Source: Actinomycetota bacterium (GTDB lineage Bacteria; Actinomycetota; Acidimicrobiia; Acidimicrobiales; Ilumatobacteraceae). From it: 32,880 nucleotides of DNA. Position numbers and translations under genes: made by a program. The notes under the pieces were generated by a model. The model was not told the origin of the DNA, did no database searches, and was given only the letters and a program-made list of their open reading frames with translations. Of the stretch, positions 25,915 through 32,880 are shown in pieces; position 1 is the first letter of the stretch; every line of letters starts with the position of its first letter. The DNA lies in NCBI GenBank assembly GCA_030685215.1, contig JAUXQB010000258.1, positions 1 to 32,880 of the forward strand, in the 5' to 3' direction.

Positions 25915-26933
25915 ACGTTCGTTTCGCGGTCATCGGTGCCGATCACCTGCACCTGTTCCAGATGGTCGATCGGCTGGTGGCAGCCGGCGCAACGCCGGTG
26001 GCGCACGCCCCCAATGGTGGGCTGGTGGCGAGGTACGCGGGGTGGCGCAAGGACTCCGAGGAGCGCAGCGTCGACGAGATCCTGGCCGACGACTCCATCG
26101 CTCTCGTCGTCGTCGCCGGGGTGCCGTCGGAGCGGGCCGAGGTCGCGCTGGCCGCGATCAGCGCGGGCAAGCACGTCCTCAGCGACAAGCCGGGCGTCAC
26201 CACCCTGGCTCAACTCGACGAGCTGCGCGCTGCGCTCCACGATCGTCCTGGCCGGCCGTGGACGGTGCTGTTCTCCGAACGGTTCGAGAATCGCGCCATC
26301 GGCGAGGCAGTCGCCATGGCCCGGGCGGGCGCCGTGGGCACGGTCGTGCACGTGGTCGGTGCTGGCCCGCACCTGCTGAGCGAGAAGCACCGGCCGGACT
26401 GGTTCTGGAGCTCCTCGGCGACGGGCGGCATCCTCGTCGACATCGGGTCACACCAGGCCGACCAGTTCCTTGCGGTCGCGGTGGGCGCCGACGGGCCGAC
26501 GGCAACCGCCCACGTGCGACTCGCCGCGGTCGGCAACGCCGCATGCCCGGATCATCCCGACATGCAGGACATCGGGTCGATGACCCTGGTCGCCAACGGC
26601 ATCGTCGGCGACCACCGCCTCGACTACCTCACCGCCGACGGACTGGGTACATGGGGCGACGTGCGGCTCTCCATCGTCGGCACGCGCGGCGTCATCGAAG
26701 CACGCGCCAACGTCGATGTTGCCGGAGCGGACGGCGCCGAGCACCTGATCGTCGTCGACGCCGAGGGCACGAGACGCGTCGACGTGTCGCAGCGGCCGGT
26801 CGACTGGGCCGAGCAGTTCCTGGCCGATCTCGCCGACGACGGAGAGCGGCTGATGTCGCAGGCGCACGTCGTGGCAGTGTGCGATCTGGTCCTGCGTGCG
26901 CAGCAGGCAGCAACGAAGTGGGGTGACGCGTGA
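25911..26933 (+). CDS. Gfo/Idh/MocA family oxidoreductase, first of pair
   Basis: A 340-residue NAD(P)-binding oxidoreductase. The N-terminal fold is recognisable (FAVIGADHLHLFQMVDRL), but the glycine loop reads GADHLH in place of GxGxxG. This differs from its neighbour and may change cofactor binding. It has GVPSERAEVALAAISAGKHVLSDKPGVTT (the EKP motif is DKP), GGILVDIGSHQADQFLAV and a C-terminal alpha/beta domain. GTG 25911 overlaps the lipoprotein stop (GTGA). It probably oxidises a sugar or polyol derivative together with the next gene. The odd glycine loop is seen directly; its consequence is inference. Confidence 0.85.
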   Translation: MNVRFAVIGADHLHLFQMVDRLVAAGATPVAHAPNGGLVARYAGWRKDSEERSVDEILADDSIALVVVAGVPSERAEVALAAISAGKHVLSDKPGVTTLAQLDELRAALHDRPGRPWTVLFSERFENRAIGEAVAMARAGAVGTVVHVVGAGPHLLSEKHRPDWFWSSSATGGILVDIGSHQADQFLAVAVGADGPTATAHVRLAAVGNAACPDHPDMQDIGSMTLVANGIVGDHRLDYLTADGLGTWGDVRLSIVGTRGVIEARANVDVAGADGAEHLIVVDAEGTRRVDVSQRPVDWAEQFLADLADDGERLMSQAHVVAVCDLVLRAQQAATKWGDA

Positions 26934-28009
26934 GCGATCTGCGAGTCGGCGTGGTCGGCCTGGGCATCGGCCAGATGCACCTGCTCAGCTGGCTGGGAGT
27001 GGAGGGCGCAGCCGTCGCGATGATCGCCGACGTCGACGAGCAACGCCGCTTGCGTGCCGAGCAGGACTGGAAGGTGCCCACCGTCGACTCGCTCGACGCG
27101 CTGCTCGCCGCCGGTGTCGATGTGGTCGACCTGTGCACTCCTCCGTCGATGCACGAGGCTCAGATCGAGCAGTGCCTGGCTGCGGGCGTGCACGTGATCT
27201 GCGAGAAGCCGCTCGTCGACTCGGTCGCGGCCTGCGACCGGTTGCGCATCGCCACCGAGACCGCACTGGCCACGTCGGGTGCGCGGCTGATGCCCATCCT
27301 GCAGTACCGCTTCGGCGACGGCGCGCTCCGCGCTCGCGCGCTGGTCGACGCCGGGCTCACCGGGCGGCTGTACACCGCCTCGGCCTCCACCTGGTGGCGC
27401 CGCGGTCGCGGCTACTACAGCGAGGCACCGTGGCGCGGCACGTGGCAGGGCGAGCGTGGCGGTTCGGTGCTCACGCACTCCATCCACATCCACGATCTGC
27501 TCACCTGGATCGGTGGCCCGCTGGTCGAGGTGCGCGCGCTCACCGCCACTCGTGTGAACGAGATCGAGACCGAGGACTGCGCGGTGGCCATCGGTCGCAC
27601 CGTCGACGGTGGACTGGTGTCGATGAACGTCAACCTCGGCGCGGCCACCGAATCGAGTCGGTTGGTGTGGTGCTTCGAGCATGTCACCATCGAGTCGTCC
27701 ACCTCGCCGTACGACCCGGCCGCTGGGCCGTGGACGTTCGACTTCAAGAAACCCGCCCTCGCCGAGGCTGCGGCTCCGGTGCTCGACGCGGTAGCGCCCA
27801 CCAAGCCACTGTTCACCGGGCAGTTCCAGCGGTTCGTGGATGCACTCCGAGACGGCGGCACCTTCCCGATCACGCTCACCGACGCACAGGCCACGCTCGA
27901 GCTGGTCACCGCCTGGTACCGCAGCGCACGAACCGGTTCCGTCGAGACGCTGCCGCTCCCGGCCGACCACCCCGACCGCGACTCGTGGCGACCCGAGGGC
28001 CATCGCTGA
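26930..28009 (+). CDS. Gfo/Idh/MocA family oxidoreductase, second of pair
   Basis: A 359-residue dehydrogenase of the same superfamily as its neighbour but more orthodox. It has VGVVGLGIGQMHLLSWL, the catalytic-Lys motif HVICEKPLVDSV (about residues 85-96), and GGSVLTHSIHIHDLLTWIGG with the catalytic His. The two paralogues are clearly diverged rather than a fresh duplication. GTG 26930 overlaps the preceding stop by four bases (GTGA). As the last gene of the LacI-led operon, it probably catalyses one redox step of the pathway, with the DapA-like and OYE-like enzymes acting on later intermediates. Confidence 0.88.
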   Translation: MSDLRVGVVGLGIGQMHLLSWLGVEGAAVAMIADVDEQRRLRAEQDWKVPTVDSLDALLAAGVDVVDLCTPPSMHEAQIEQCLAAGVHVICEKPLVDSVAACDRLRIATETALATSGARLMPILQYRFGDGALRARALVDAGLTGRLYTASASTWWRRGRGYYSEAPWRGTWQGERGGSVLTHSIHIHDLLTWIGGPLVEVRALTATRVNEIETEDCAVAIGRTVDGGLVSMNVNLGAATESSRLVWCFEHVTIESSTSPYDPAAGPWTFDFKKPALAEAAAPVLDAVAPTKPLFTGQFQRFVDALRDGGTFPITLTDAQATLELVTAWYRSARTGSVETLPLPADHPDRDSWRPEGHR

Positions 28010-28038
28010 GCAGCGCCCTGCGATGGGCTCCGGAAAGT

Positions 28039-28067
28039 CTGTGACACCCTTCGTGCACGATGCCGAC
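28039..28067 (+). promoter_or_regulatory. Promoter of the DUF4262 gene, same layout as the HNH gene promoter
   Basis: CTGTGACAC (28039-28047), eight bases, CACGAT (28056-28061), six bases to ATG 28068. The 12 bases TGTGACACCCTT are identical to 6213-6224 and lie exactly 16 bases before the start codon in both places, so transcription is probably leaderless. Confidence 0.5.
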
Positions 28068-28574
28068 ATGTGTCTCCAATGTGATGGTTACTCCCACGAA
28101 GCAGTGATGCAGGCGCTCGACCTGCAGGTCAAGATCCACGGGTGGGCCGTCGTCCAGGTCAGCGACGACCACGATGTCTTCAGCTACACCCTCGGGCTGG
28201 TCGAGAACTTCGGCCATCCCGAGCTCATCATCGTCGACGTCGAGCCCAGCCTCCAGCAGGGTTTGCTCAACGAGATCGCCAAGGGCGTCGCCGCACGTGG
28301 ACGCCCTGCCCTCAATGGGCCGGCCACCCGAGGGGTGCGCTGCGTCGAGGTCCACCAGAACCACCTCCACGGCAACTACTTCGGCACGTGGGCCAACCGT
28401 TACGGCATGCTCCCCACGCCCGGCCAGGTGCTGCAGGTACTCCTGCCCTCCAGCGCATACTGCAAGTGCCACGCTCACGCCGTGCGTCGCCTCGATCGAC
28501 CCGACTCCACCCCGGCCGGCCCACCACGCCTCGACAGGGCTCAGCGGCGCCGCCGACCCGGGCGCGCAGCCTGA
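28068..28574 (+). CDS. DUF4262 domain-containing protein
   Basis: A 168-residue protein. The DUF4262 core is recognisable: HGWAVVQVSDDHDVFSYTLGLVENFGHPELIIVDVEP, then RCVEVHQNHLHGNYFG. The N-terminus MCLQCDGYSHE carries a CxxC pair, and the C-terminal third has CKCHAH, so four Cys and nearby His could form a metal site. The last 35 residues are Arg/Pro-rich and probably disordered. ATG 28068 is supported by the leaderless promoter. The function of DUF4262 is not known. It has its own promoter and is not part of the upstream dehydrogenase operon by spacing (58 bp). Confidence 0.82.
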   Translation: MCLQCDGYSHEAVMQALDLQVKIHGWAVVQVSDDHDVFSYTLGLVENFGHPELIIVDVEPSLQQGLLNEIAKGVAARGRPALNGPATRGVRCVEVHQNHLHGNYFGTWANRYGMLPTPGQVLQVLLPSSAYCKCHAHAVRRLDRPDSTPAGPPRLDRAQRRRRPGRAA

Positions 28575-28659
28575 ACTCGCAGGAACCAGTGGACACGGCT
28601 CATTGACAGGCGGACTTGAACCCGAGTTCAGGCCGGCTTGGTCCCCCGTTTCAGCCGGC
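28571..28659. terminator. Overlapping inverted repeats between convergent DUF4262 and B3/4 genes
   Basis: CTGAACTCG (28571-28579) pairs with CGAGTTCAG (28623-28631), and GCCGGCT (28632-28638) pairs with AGCCGGC (28653-28659). Both sit at the converging 3' ends and could act as a bidirectional terminator. Loops are long (43 and 14 bases), so this is a weak call. Confidence 0.35.
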
Positions 28660-29349
28660 GGTGTTGTCGATGATGCGCAGCACCGGATCCGGCAGCAGCC
28701 CGGCGAGCTGCTCGGCTGCGAGCGCGGCTCCGCGATGGTCGGGGGCGTCGAGCGAATCGATGATGAACCCGACCCGATCGGTGCCGGCGTGGATCGCGGT
28801 TCGCGAGGTCTGGCGCCAGTTCCAGCGCCGGCAGGTGATGCCGGCGTCGTCGATCCACACTGGCTCACCGACGTCGGCGTGATCGACGACCGCAACCCCG
28901 TCGGCCGTGGTGTCGAACGGCTCAGTCCCAGTTGACAGGGTCAGGCGGGCGGGGCCTTCGTAGCGGTCGAGGTCTTCGCCGCCGATCGGGACGCGGTGCA
29001 GGATCGAGATCGCGTTGTACAGATCGACGAGCGCGTTGATGCGAGGCAAGCCGTTGTCGGAGGCGGCTCGTCGAACAAGAGCGTCGACGCTCGGTCGCGC
29101 GAGACGGGGCTTGATGCCGAAGTCGCGGTAGGCGGCGTGCCAGCGCAGGGTGTGCGGGTCGGGCTCGGCCGCCCCGGCGGCGCGGACGACTTCGTGCGCG
29201 TCACCGTGCAACCGCTCCGCCACCTGGGCCAGTTGACGAGGGTCGACCCGCTCGGCGGCGATGAGCACGAGCCGGTAGTCGGGCCAGCGTTCGAAGATCG
29301 CGGGATCGACGGTCGATCCGTTGATCCAGTCGTGCACGGCGATGCTCAT
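28651..29349 (-). CDS. B3/4 domain protein (PheT-like)
   Basis: A 232-residue protein matching stand-alone B3/4 domain proteins (PF03483), related to the editing domain of phenylalanyl-tRNA synthetase beta. Typical segments are WHAAYRDFGIKPRLARPSVDALVRR, LPRINALVDLYNAISILHRVPIGGEDLDRYEG and DHADVGEPVWIDDAGITCRRWNWRQTSRT. The role of stand-alone copies is unproven, perhaps clearing misacylated tRNA or an amino-acid derivative. ATG 29349 has GGAGG seven bases upstream. It follows the XRE-cupin regulator by 58 bp on the same strand, a pairing often seen, so the regulator probably controls it. Confidence 0.88.
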   Translation of the reverse strand: MSIAVHDWINGSTVDPAIFERWPDYRLVLIAAERVDPRQLAQVAERLHGDAHEVVRAAGAAEPDPHTLRWHAAYRDFGIKPRLARPSVDALVRRAASDNGLPRINALVDLYNAISILHRVPIGGEDLDRYEGPARLTLSTGTEPFDTTADGVAVVDHADVGEPVWIDDAGITCRRWNWRQTSRTAIHAGTDRVGFIIDSLDAPDHRGAALAAEQLAGLLPDPVLRIIDNTAG

Positions 29350-29407
29350 CGGGCGACCTCCGGAGGGTTGTCAGCATTGCGCCGGGCCGGCGATGACGAG
29401 CACGCCA

Positions 29408-29986
29408 TCACGGCACGCCACCGCTGGGCTCGTGGACCGCGAGCACGAACGTGGCCGCAGACCTGCCGTCGTTGCGATACGTGTGCGGCTCGTCGGAACG
29501 GAACAGCGCAGACTGTCCCCGCTTGACCACGACCGGATCGCCCGAACCTACGGTCAACGTGACCGCACCTGCGGTGACGAGGAGCACCTCACGTGCGTTC
29601 GGTCGATGCCCGTCGGAAGAACGCACGTCGCCGGGCGCCAACGACCAGTGCCAGAGCTCGAGCGGATCGGATCCCACGAGCAATCGGGCCTCGCCTCCGT
29701 GCTCGCCGGTCCACAACACCGGCGCCGACGCGTTGTCGGCCTGCAGGGTGATCGATGGCTTGTCGTCACCGGCGAGCAGGTCCACCAGCGAGATGTCGAA
29801 ACCGACGGCGATCGACAACAGCGTCGACAGTGACGGGTTCGCCTGGCCTGCCTCCAGTTGGGCCAGCAGGCGCCGGCTGACGCCGAGCCGACCCGCGGCG
29901 GCGTCGAGTGTCCAGCCGTGTTCCTGGCGCCGACGCCGCACTTCCGCGGCCACGTGCTCCGCCTGGGTGTTCGCAGCGTTCGTCAC
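29408..29986 (-). CDS. XRE family regulator with C-terminal cupin domain
   Basis: A protein of about 192 residues. The N-terminal helix-turn-helix is VRRRRQEHGWTLDAAAGRLGVSRRLLAQLEAGQANPSLSTLLSIA. The C-terminal cupin runs from WHWSLAPGDVRSSDGHRPNAREVLLVTAGAVTLTVG to GQSALFRSDEPHTYRN and probably senses a small molecule. The start is placed at GTG 29986 because a -10-like TATAGT (minus strand, 29999-29994) ends seven bases before it, giving a leaderless transcript. GTG 29995 would overlap that element and is the alternative. It is autoregulated if the inverted repeat at its promoter is the binding site. Confidence 0.87.
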   Translation of the reverse strand: MTNAANTQAEHVAAEVRRRRQEHGWTLDAAAGRLGVSRRLLAQLEAGQANPSLSTLLSIAVGFDISLVDLLAGDDKPSITLQADNASAPVLWTGEHGGEARLLVGSDPLELWHWSLAPGDVRSSDGHRPNAREVLLVTAGAVTLTVGSGDPVVVKRGQSALFRSDEPHTYRNDGRSAATFVLAVHEPSGGVP

Positions 29987-29990
29987 GAAG

Positions 29991-30016
29991 TGCACTATAT
30001 CGCACCAATTAGTGCA
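29991..30016. promoter_or_regulatory. Promoter and probable operator of the XRE-cupin gene
   Basis: TGCACTA (29991-29997) and TAGTGCA (30010-30016) form an inverted repeat with a 12-base spacer and cover the -10-like TATAGT read on the minus strand. Binding here would block transcription of the regulator and the B3/4 gene. Confidence 0.6.
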
Positions 30017-30040
30017 TCAGTTTGCCCAGCCGCAGTCCGT

Positions 30041-30572
30041 TCAGTGGGCGAGGAACCCCAGCGCCACCGGCACGAACTGCTCGTGGTACTGGAAGATGCC
30101 GCCGCGGCCGGAGTCGGGGTACATCACCAGCTCGGAGTTGGGAATGCGACGGTGCAGATCCTCCGACAGCACCGACGGCACCATCCGATCATTGTCGCCG
30201 TTGGCGCTCAGCGTCGGCTGAGTGATCGCGGACAGGTCGGCGGCGCTGAACGCGCCCACCGCTTGATCGCCCTCAGATGAGTGAGGAACGCCTTCACGGA
30301 GACCTTCTTGTCGCGATCCAGCGTGCGTCCCGCGAGACGGCCGACGAAGGCCTCGGCCGCCGGCTCGCCGACCGCGTTGCAGTTGAAGAACAGGAACTCC
30401 TTCGGGTCCTTGCGGGTCACCGCGGCGCGCAGGAGTTCGCCGAAGGTGACGCCGGCGACCTTCGTCCATGTCCTTGCCACCCGCCGGGCCGGTGCCCCTG
30501 AGGATCAGCTTGCGGACCAATTGCGGATGGGCGACCACCAGCGCCTGGGCGAAGGCTGGCCGCACGCCTCGC
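30041..30572 (-). pseudogene. Decayed alpha/beta hydrolase, frameshifted twice and 5'-truncated
   Basis: Hydrolase-like sequence is spread over two frames. Frame A gives FAQALVVAHPQLVRKLILRG. Frame B then gives KVAGVTFGELLRAAVTRKDP through LRAIKRWARSAP. Frame A resumes with ADLSAITQPTLSANGDNDRMVP to the end HEQFVPVALGFLAH. The shifts fall near 30463 and 30240. The 5' half, including the HGxx strand and nucleophile elbow, is missing. The catalytic His expected in YPDSGHGG is Arg (codon at 30104-30106, a single CAC-to-CGC change). All these point to a dead gene. Sequencing error could explain one frameshift but not the truncation and lost His together. Confidence 0.78.
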
Positions 30573-30998
30573 TCAGACCCATTGCGAGGTGTGCCACTCC
30601 TCGGGCGGGAACGAGCGAAACAGTCGCTCCCTCTCGAATGCCTGCAGATCCAACCGATCGAGCGCATCGAGGAAGTTGCGGTACCGCCTGTATCGGCCGC
30701 CAAAGTTCGCCGCATGCCCGTCGCCGAGACGGTAGTGGTAGGCGTACGCGTGGCCACCGTCATCGAGGTTCAGGTAGCGCCGAGTGTCGACGTGCTTGTA
30801 CAGGTGGATTCGCACCTGCGAGCGAGCGGCGTGCAACGTCGCCATGTACATGAACTCACCCGGATGGAACTGCGGCAGATCGGGCGACTGCCGCACCACC
30901 CGAGCGACGGCTTCGAGGGGCGCCCAATCGGGGCCGGTCTCGAGATCAAGGGTGGTGGTGAACGAGCTCCCCATGTAGAGCGCTGACCGAACAGGCAT
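30573..30998 (-). CDS. Hypothetical protein, 141 residues
   Basis: ATG 30998 has GGAGG (minus strand, 31008-31004) five bases upstream, one of the best ribosome binding sites in the window. The protein is mixed alpha/beta with many aromatics (GEFMYMATLHAARSQVRIHLYKHVDTRRYLNLDDGGHAYAYHY) and an Arg-rich middle (GGRYRRYRNFLDAL). I do not recognise a family. Its stop lies at the truncated end of the decayed hydrolase, so a rearrangement may have joined them. Upstream is a GGAACCC/GGGTTCC inverted repeat (31030-31036 and 31043-31049) that may regulate it. Confidence 0.65.
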   Translation of the reverse strand: MPVRSALYMGSSFTTTLDLETGPDWAPLEAVARVVRQSPDLPQFHPGEFMYMATLHAARSQVRIHLYKHVDTRRYLNLDDGGHAYAYHYRLGDGHAANFGGRYRRYRNFLDALDRLDLQAFERERLFRSFPPEEWHTSQWV

Positions 30999-31182
30999 CG
31001 TGGCCTCCGTGCATCGTGCGAACGAGCGAGGAACCCGACCGGGGGTTCCATCTGGAAGCGACTGCTTCGATCAACTGCTGCGCCGCAAACTACTGACCGT
31101 CCGACCCGATCCCACCCGGCAAGTCCATCGGCAGATCGCGACGATGCCTCGTCGCCGAGTACCCGGTCTACCATCGGCCGCG

Positions 31183-32412
31183 ATGAGCACGTTGGCCGAC
31201 GCCGTCCTCCCCCTCGTTCGCACGCGCACCGACGTGTCCCGATGGAGCTCGGCGAATCAGCACGGCTCGCAGATGCATCAGGCCATCGAGCTGATCGAAG
31301 CGGCCCTTCCCTCCACGCCGCCAGCCGATGTGTACTCGGTTGTGCACGCCGCAGTAGCCAGCGCGGTGAAGGTGATCGCTCGCGCCGACGACTCCAGCGG
31401 CATCATCGGCGACGCCTGCCACCGACTGCTGGAGTTGCACCCACAGGTCGCAGCCGCCGCCGGGGTGGCACCCGGCAAGTTGGTGGACTGGATGATCAAG
31501 TTCCAGTTCGAGGGCGACGTCGATTACTTCAACATCGATCCTGTCGCCTACGCGCCCGCCCTCGGCGAAGTGGGCATGACGGCCTACCGGCAGCGCCTTG
31601 CGGAGGTCCGCACCCTGATCGGGCCGGAGCCCTCGCTCGATGAGCGGTTCGCGAAACCCCATGGCCGGGAGAACTGGGTACTGGAGTGGAACGCCAAACG
31701 GCTCGCCGTGTTCGACCACGACGTCGACGCCATCATCCGCACCCACCTTCGCGACGGGAGGGTGGCAGCGTGGTTTCAGGACACCGCCGAGGCGTTCGAG
31801 GAGATCGGTGAGATCGACCTCGCCGTCGACTGGGCACGCAAGGCCTCCGATCACGACAGTGGGCACCAGGCACTGAAGGCCGCCGACTACTGGTGCATAC
31901 TGCTGGCGCAGCATCGCCCGGGCGAACACCTCGCTGCCCGAGCCGATGTCTTCAATCGCTGGCCGTCGTCGAGCACCGCAGCAGCGCTGCATCGCGCTGC
32001 CGGAACCGCCTGGCCAGAGTTCGAGGAGGACGTGACGGCCAGGCTGGCAGCGCGACCCGACCAGGCCGTGCTCTTCTCGCTGACCACCCTGAAGGACCCA
32101 CGCCGGGCTTGGGAGCAAGCGAACAGCCTTCACCTCACCGATGCCCACGTGTGGATGGAACTGGTGGCGGCGTACGAACGGATCGACCCGCTCGCGACCC
32201 TGCCCGTCCACCAGTGCCTGGTGGAGCGCGAGCTTGAGGCCACCGACGCCAAGCACTACAAGCTGGCCGCGAGGCGCCTGGCCACGATGCGCACGTTGGC
32301 CGCCGACTCGGAGCAAGAGATCGAAGTCGACGCCTTCATCGCCGCCCTACGCGAGACCCACCGCCGCCGCCCCAGGCTGCAGCAAGAGTTCGACCGCGCC
32401 CGCCTGCCCTGA
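31183..32412 (+). CDS. DUF6880-like, helical-repeat protein of unknown function
   Basis: A 409-residue, mostly helical protein. The N-terminal half has LADAVLPLVRTRTDVSRWSSANQHGSQMHQAIELIEAAL, then HRLLELHPQVAAAAGVAPGKLVDWMIKFQFEGDVDYFNIDPVAYAPALGEVGMTAYRQRL. This resembles DUF6880 proteins and the tails of some SWIM zinc-finger proteins. The second half consists of repeated helix pairs with TPR-like spacing (LAVDWARKASDHDSGHQALKAADYWCILLAQ). No catalytic motif is seen. ATG 31183 is preferred over upstream in-frame codons because TACCAT at 31169-31174 is a plausible -10 for a leaderless or short-leader transcript. The family assignment is tentative. Confidence 0.65.
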   Translation: MSTLADAVLPLVRTRTDVSRWSSANQHGSQMHQAIELIEAALPSTPPADVYSVVHAAVASAVKVIARADDSSGIIGDACHRLLELHPQVAAAAGVAPGKLVDWMIKFQFEGDVDYFNIDPVAYAPALGEVGMTAYRQRLAEVRTLIGPEPSLDERFAKPHGRENWVLEWNAKRLAVFDHDVDAIIRTHLRDGRVAAWFQDTAEAFEEIGEIDLAVDWARKASDHDSGHQALKAADYWCILLAQHRPGEHLAARADVFNRWPSSSTAAALHRAAGTAWPEFEEDVTARLAARPDQAVLFSLTTLKDPRRAWEQANSLHLTDAHVWMELVAAYERIDPLATLPVHQCLVERELEATDAKHYKLAARRLATMRTLAADSEQEIEVDAFIAALRETHRRRPRLQQEFDRARLP

Positions 32413-32492
32413 ACGGCAGCAGCAACGCCGCGGGCTGGTGTCGAACGCGACGGCCCGTTCGCGCGAAGGTGACACAGATCAGCGTGGCGCTG

Positions 32493-32512
32493 CCCCACGA
32501 CCGAGTGTGGGG
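32493..32512. terminator. Hairpin between convergent 3' ends
   Basis: CCCCAC (32493-32498), eight bases, GTGGGG (32507-32512), located between the stops at 32412 and 32560. A 6-bp stem without a U-tract, so only a tentative terminator. Confidence 0.35.
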
Positions 32513-32559
32513 AGACGGCGCCGCGGACGCGTGGGCGACTGCGTCGGCAACGAGTCAGA

Positions 32560-32880
32560 TCAGCAATCGGCTGCCGTCGTGAACGAGGCGTAGCCCTCGG
32601 ACTTCTCCGGATCGACCGTGGCATCGCGACCGTAGCGAAGTTCCACCTGCACACCCGCTGAAATCCCTCCCACGGGGCCTGGGCCGTCCAGCCCACTTCG
32701 AAAGAGACCGGCGTACACCCACTGTCCCACACCCGTCACGCGGTACCAGGTGTGGTAACCGACCGGGTCTTGCAGGTACTGCGTAGCGACGATCGCGGCC
32801 CGCCAGCCCTGCCCGGGGGCCGGGCAATCGAAGCTGAATGTTGGTGGTGCATCGACAGGCACAACAGCAGTCGTCGACGT
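32560..32880 (-). CDS. C-terminal part of a probable secreted protein, start beyond right edge
   Basis: A frame closed by a stop at 32560 runs open through the window end, so at least 106 residues are seen. The visible beginning (TSTTAVVPVDAPPTFSFDCPAPGQGW) looks like the Thr/Pro-rich linker that follows a signal peptide in actinobacterial exported proteins. A mature part rich in aromatic residues and Gly follows (YLQDPVGYHTWYRVTGVGQWVYAGLF). GTG at 32862 is possible as a start but lies inside the linker. I do not recognise the family. One Cys near each end could form a disulphide. Confidence 0.6.
   Translation of the reverse strand, partial: TSTTAVVPVDAPPTFSFDCPAPGQGWRAAIVATQYLQDPVGYHTWYRVTGVGQWVYAGLFRSGLDGPGPVGGISAGVQVELRYGRDATVDPEKSEGYASFTTAADC

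Noticed and set aside
31055-31068. GAAGC-GACT-GCTTC repeat upstream of the DUF6880-like gene
   Set aside because: Five-base arms are expected by chance in a gap of this size.

Overview
The window is GC-rich, with tightly packed genes, many GTG starts (and one probable TTG start) and several probable leaderless transcripts. Enzymes likely to use coenzyme F420 (a luciferase-like monooxygenase and a deazaflavin-type nitroreductase), RHH/XRE/TetR/LacI-style regulation and a DUF222/HNH repeat-family gene all point to an actinobacterium. The overall style resembles Acidimicrobiia such as Ilumatobacter; that placement is inference. No rRNA, tRNA or CRISPR array was seen.

Left part (1-6001): a hairpin at the window edge, an AI-2E-type permease, a deazaflavin-type nitroreductase, a hybrid sensor kinase with its own receiver domain, an LLM-class oxidoreductase, and a TetR repressor divergent from an alpha/beta hydrolase with a clear repeated operator between them.

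Mobile or repeat-like part (6002-7657): a C-terminal remnant of what looks like a metallophosphoesterase, then a DUF222/HNH endonuclease gene bracketed by two copies of the same 17-bp palindromic sequence. Its promoter architecture recurs at the DUF4262 gene near 28 kb. Beyond it lies a 1287-residue exported protein (metallophosphoesterase, five lamin-tail domains, propeller-like C-terminus).

Middle part (11.6-20.1 kb): small housekeeping-like genes (VOC, MmcQ/YjbR, a 64-residue protein, a P-loop kinase). Then comes a translationally coupled four-gene operon: glycosyltransferase, PIG-L deacetylase, SAM methyltransferase and acyl-CoA dehydrogenase-like protein. It looks like an uncharacterised small-molecule or glycoconjugate pathway. 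It is followed by a JmjC/cupin protein divergent from a 59-residue acidic repeat protein, a LuxR regulator divergent from a cupin, and a HAD phosphatase.

Catabolic part (20.1-28.0 kb): a LacI regulator with a textbook operator sits between two divergent, overlapping gene strings. On the minus strand are a dihydrodipicolinate-synthase-family enzyme and an Old Yellow Enzyme-type oxidoreductase. On the plus strand are LacI, a Tat-type lipoprotein with helical-toroid character and two Gfo/Idh/MocA dehydrogenases. Together they look like one regulon for an unknown carbohydrate or acid.

Right part (28.0-32.9 kb): a DUF4262 protein, an XRE-cupin regulator with a B3/4-domain protein, a decayed alpha/beta hydrolase (two frameshifts, truncated, catalytic His changed), two poorly characterised proteins and the start-less end of a probable secreted protein running off the right edge.
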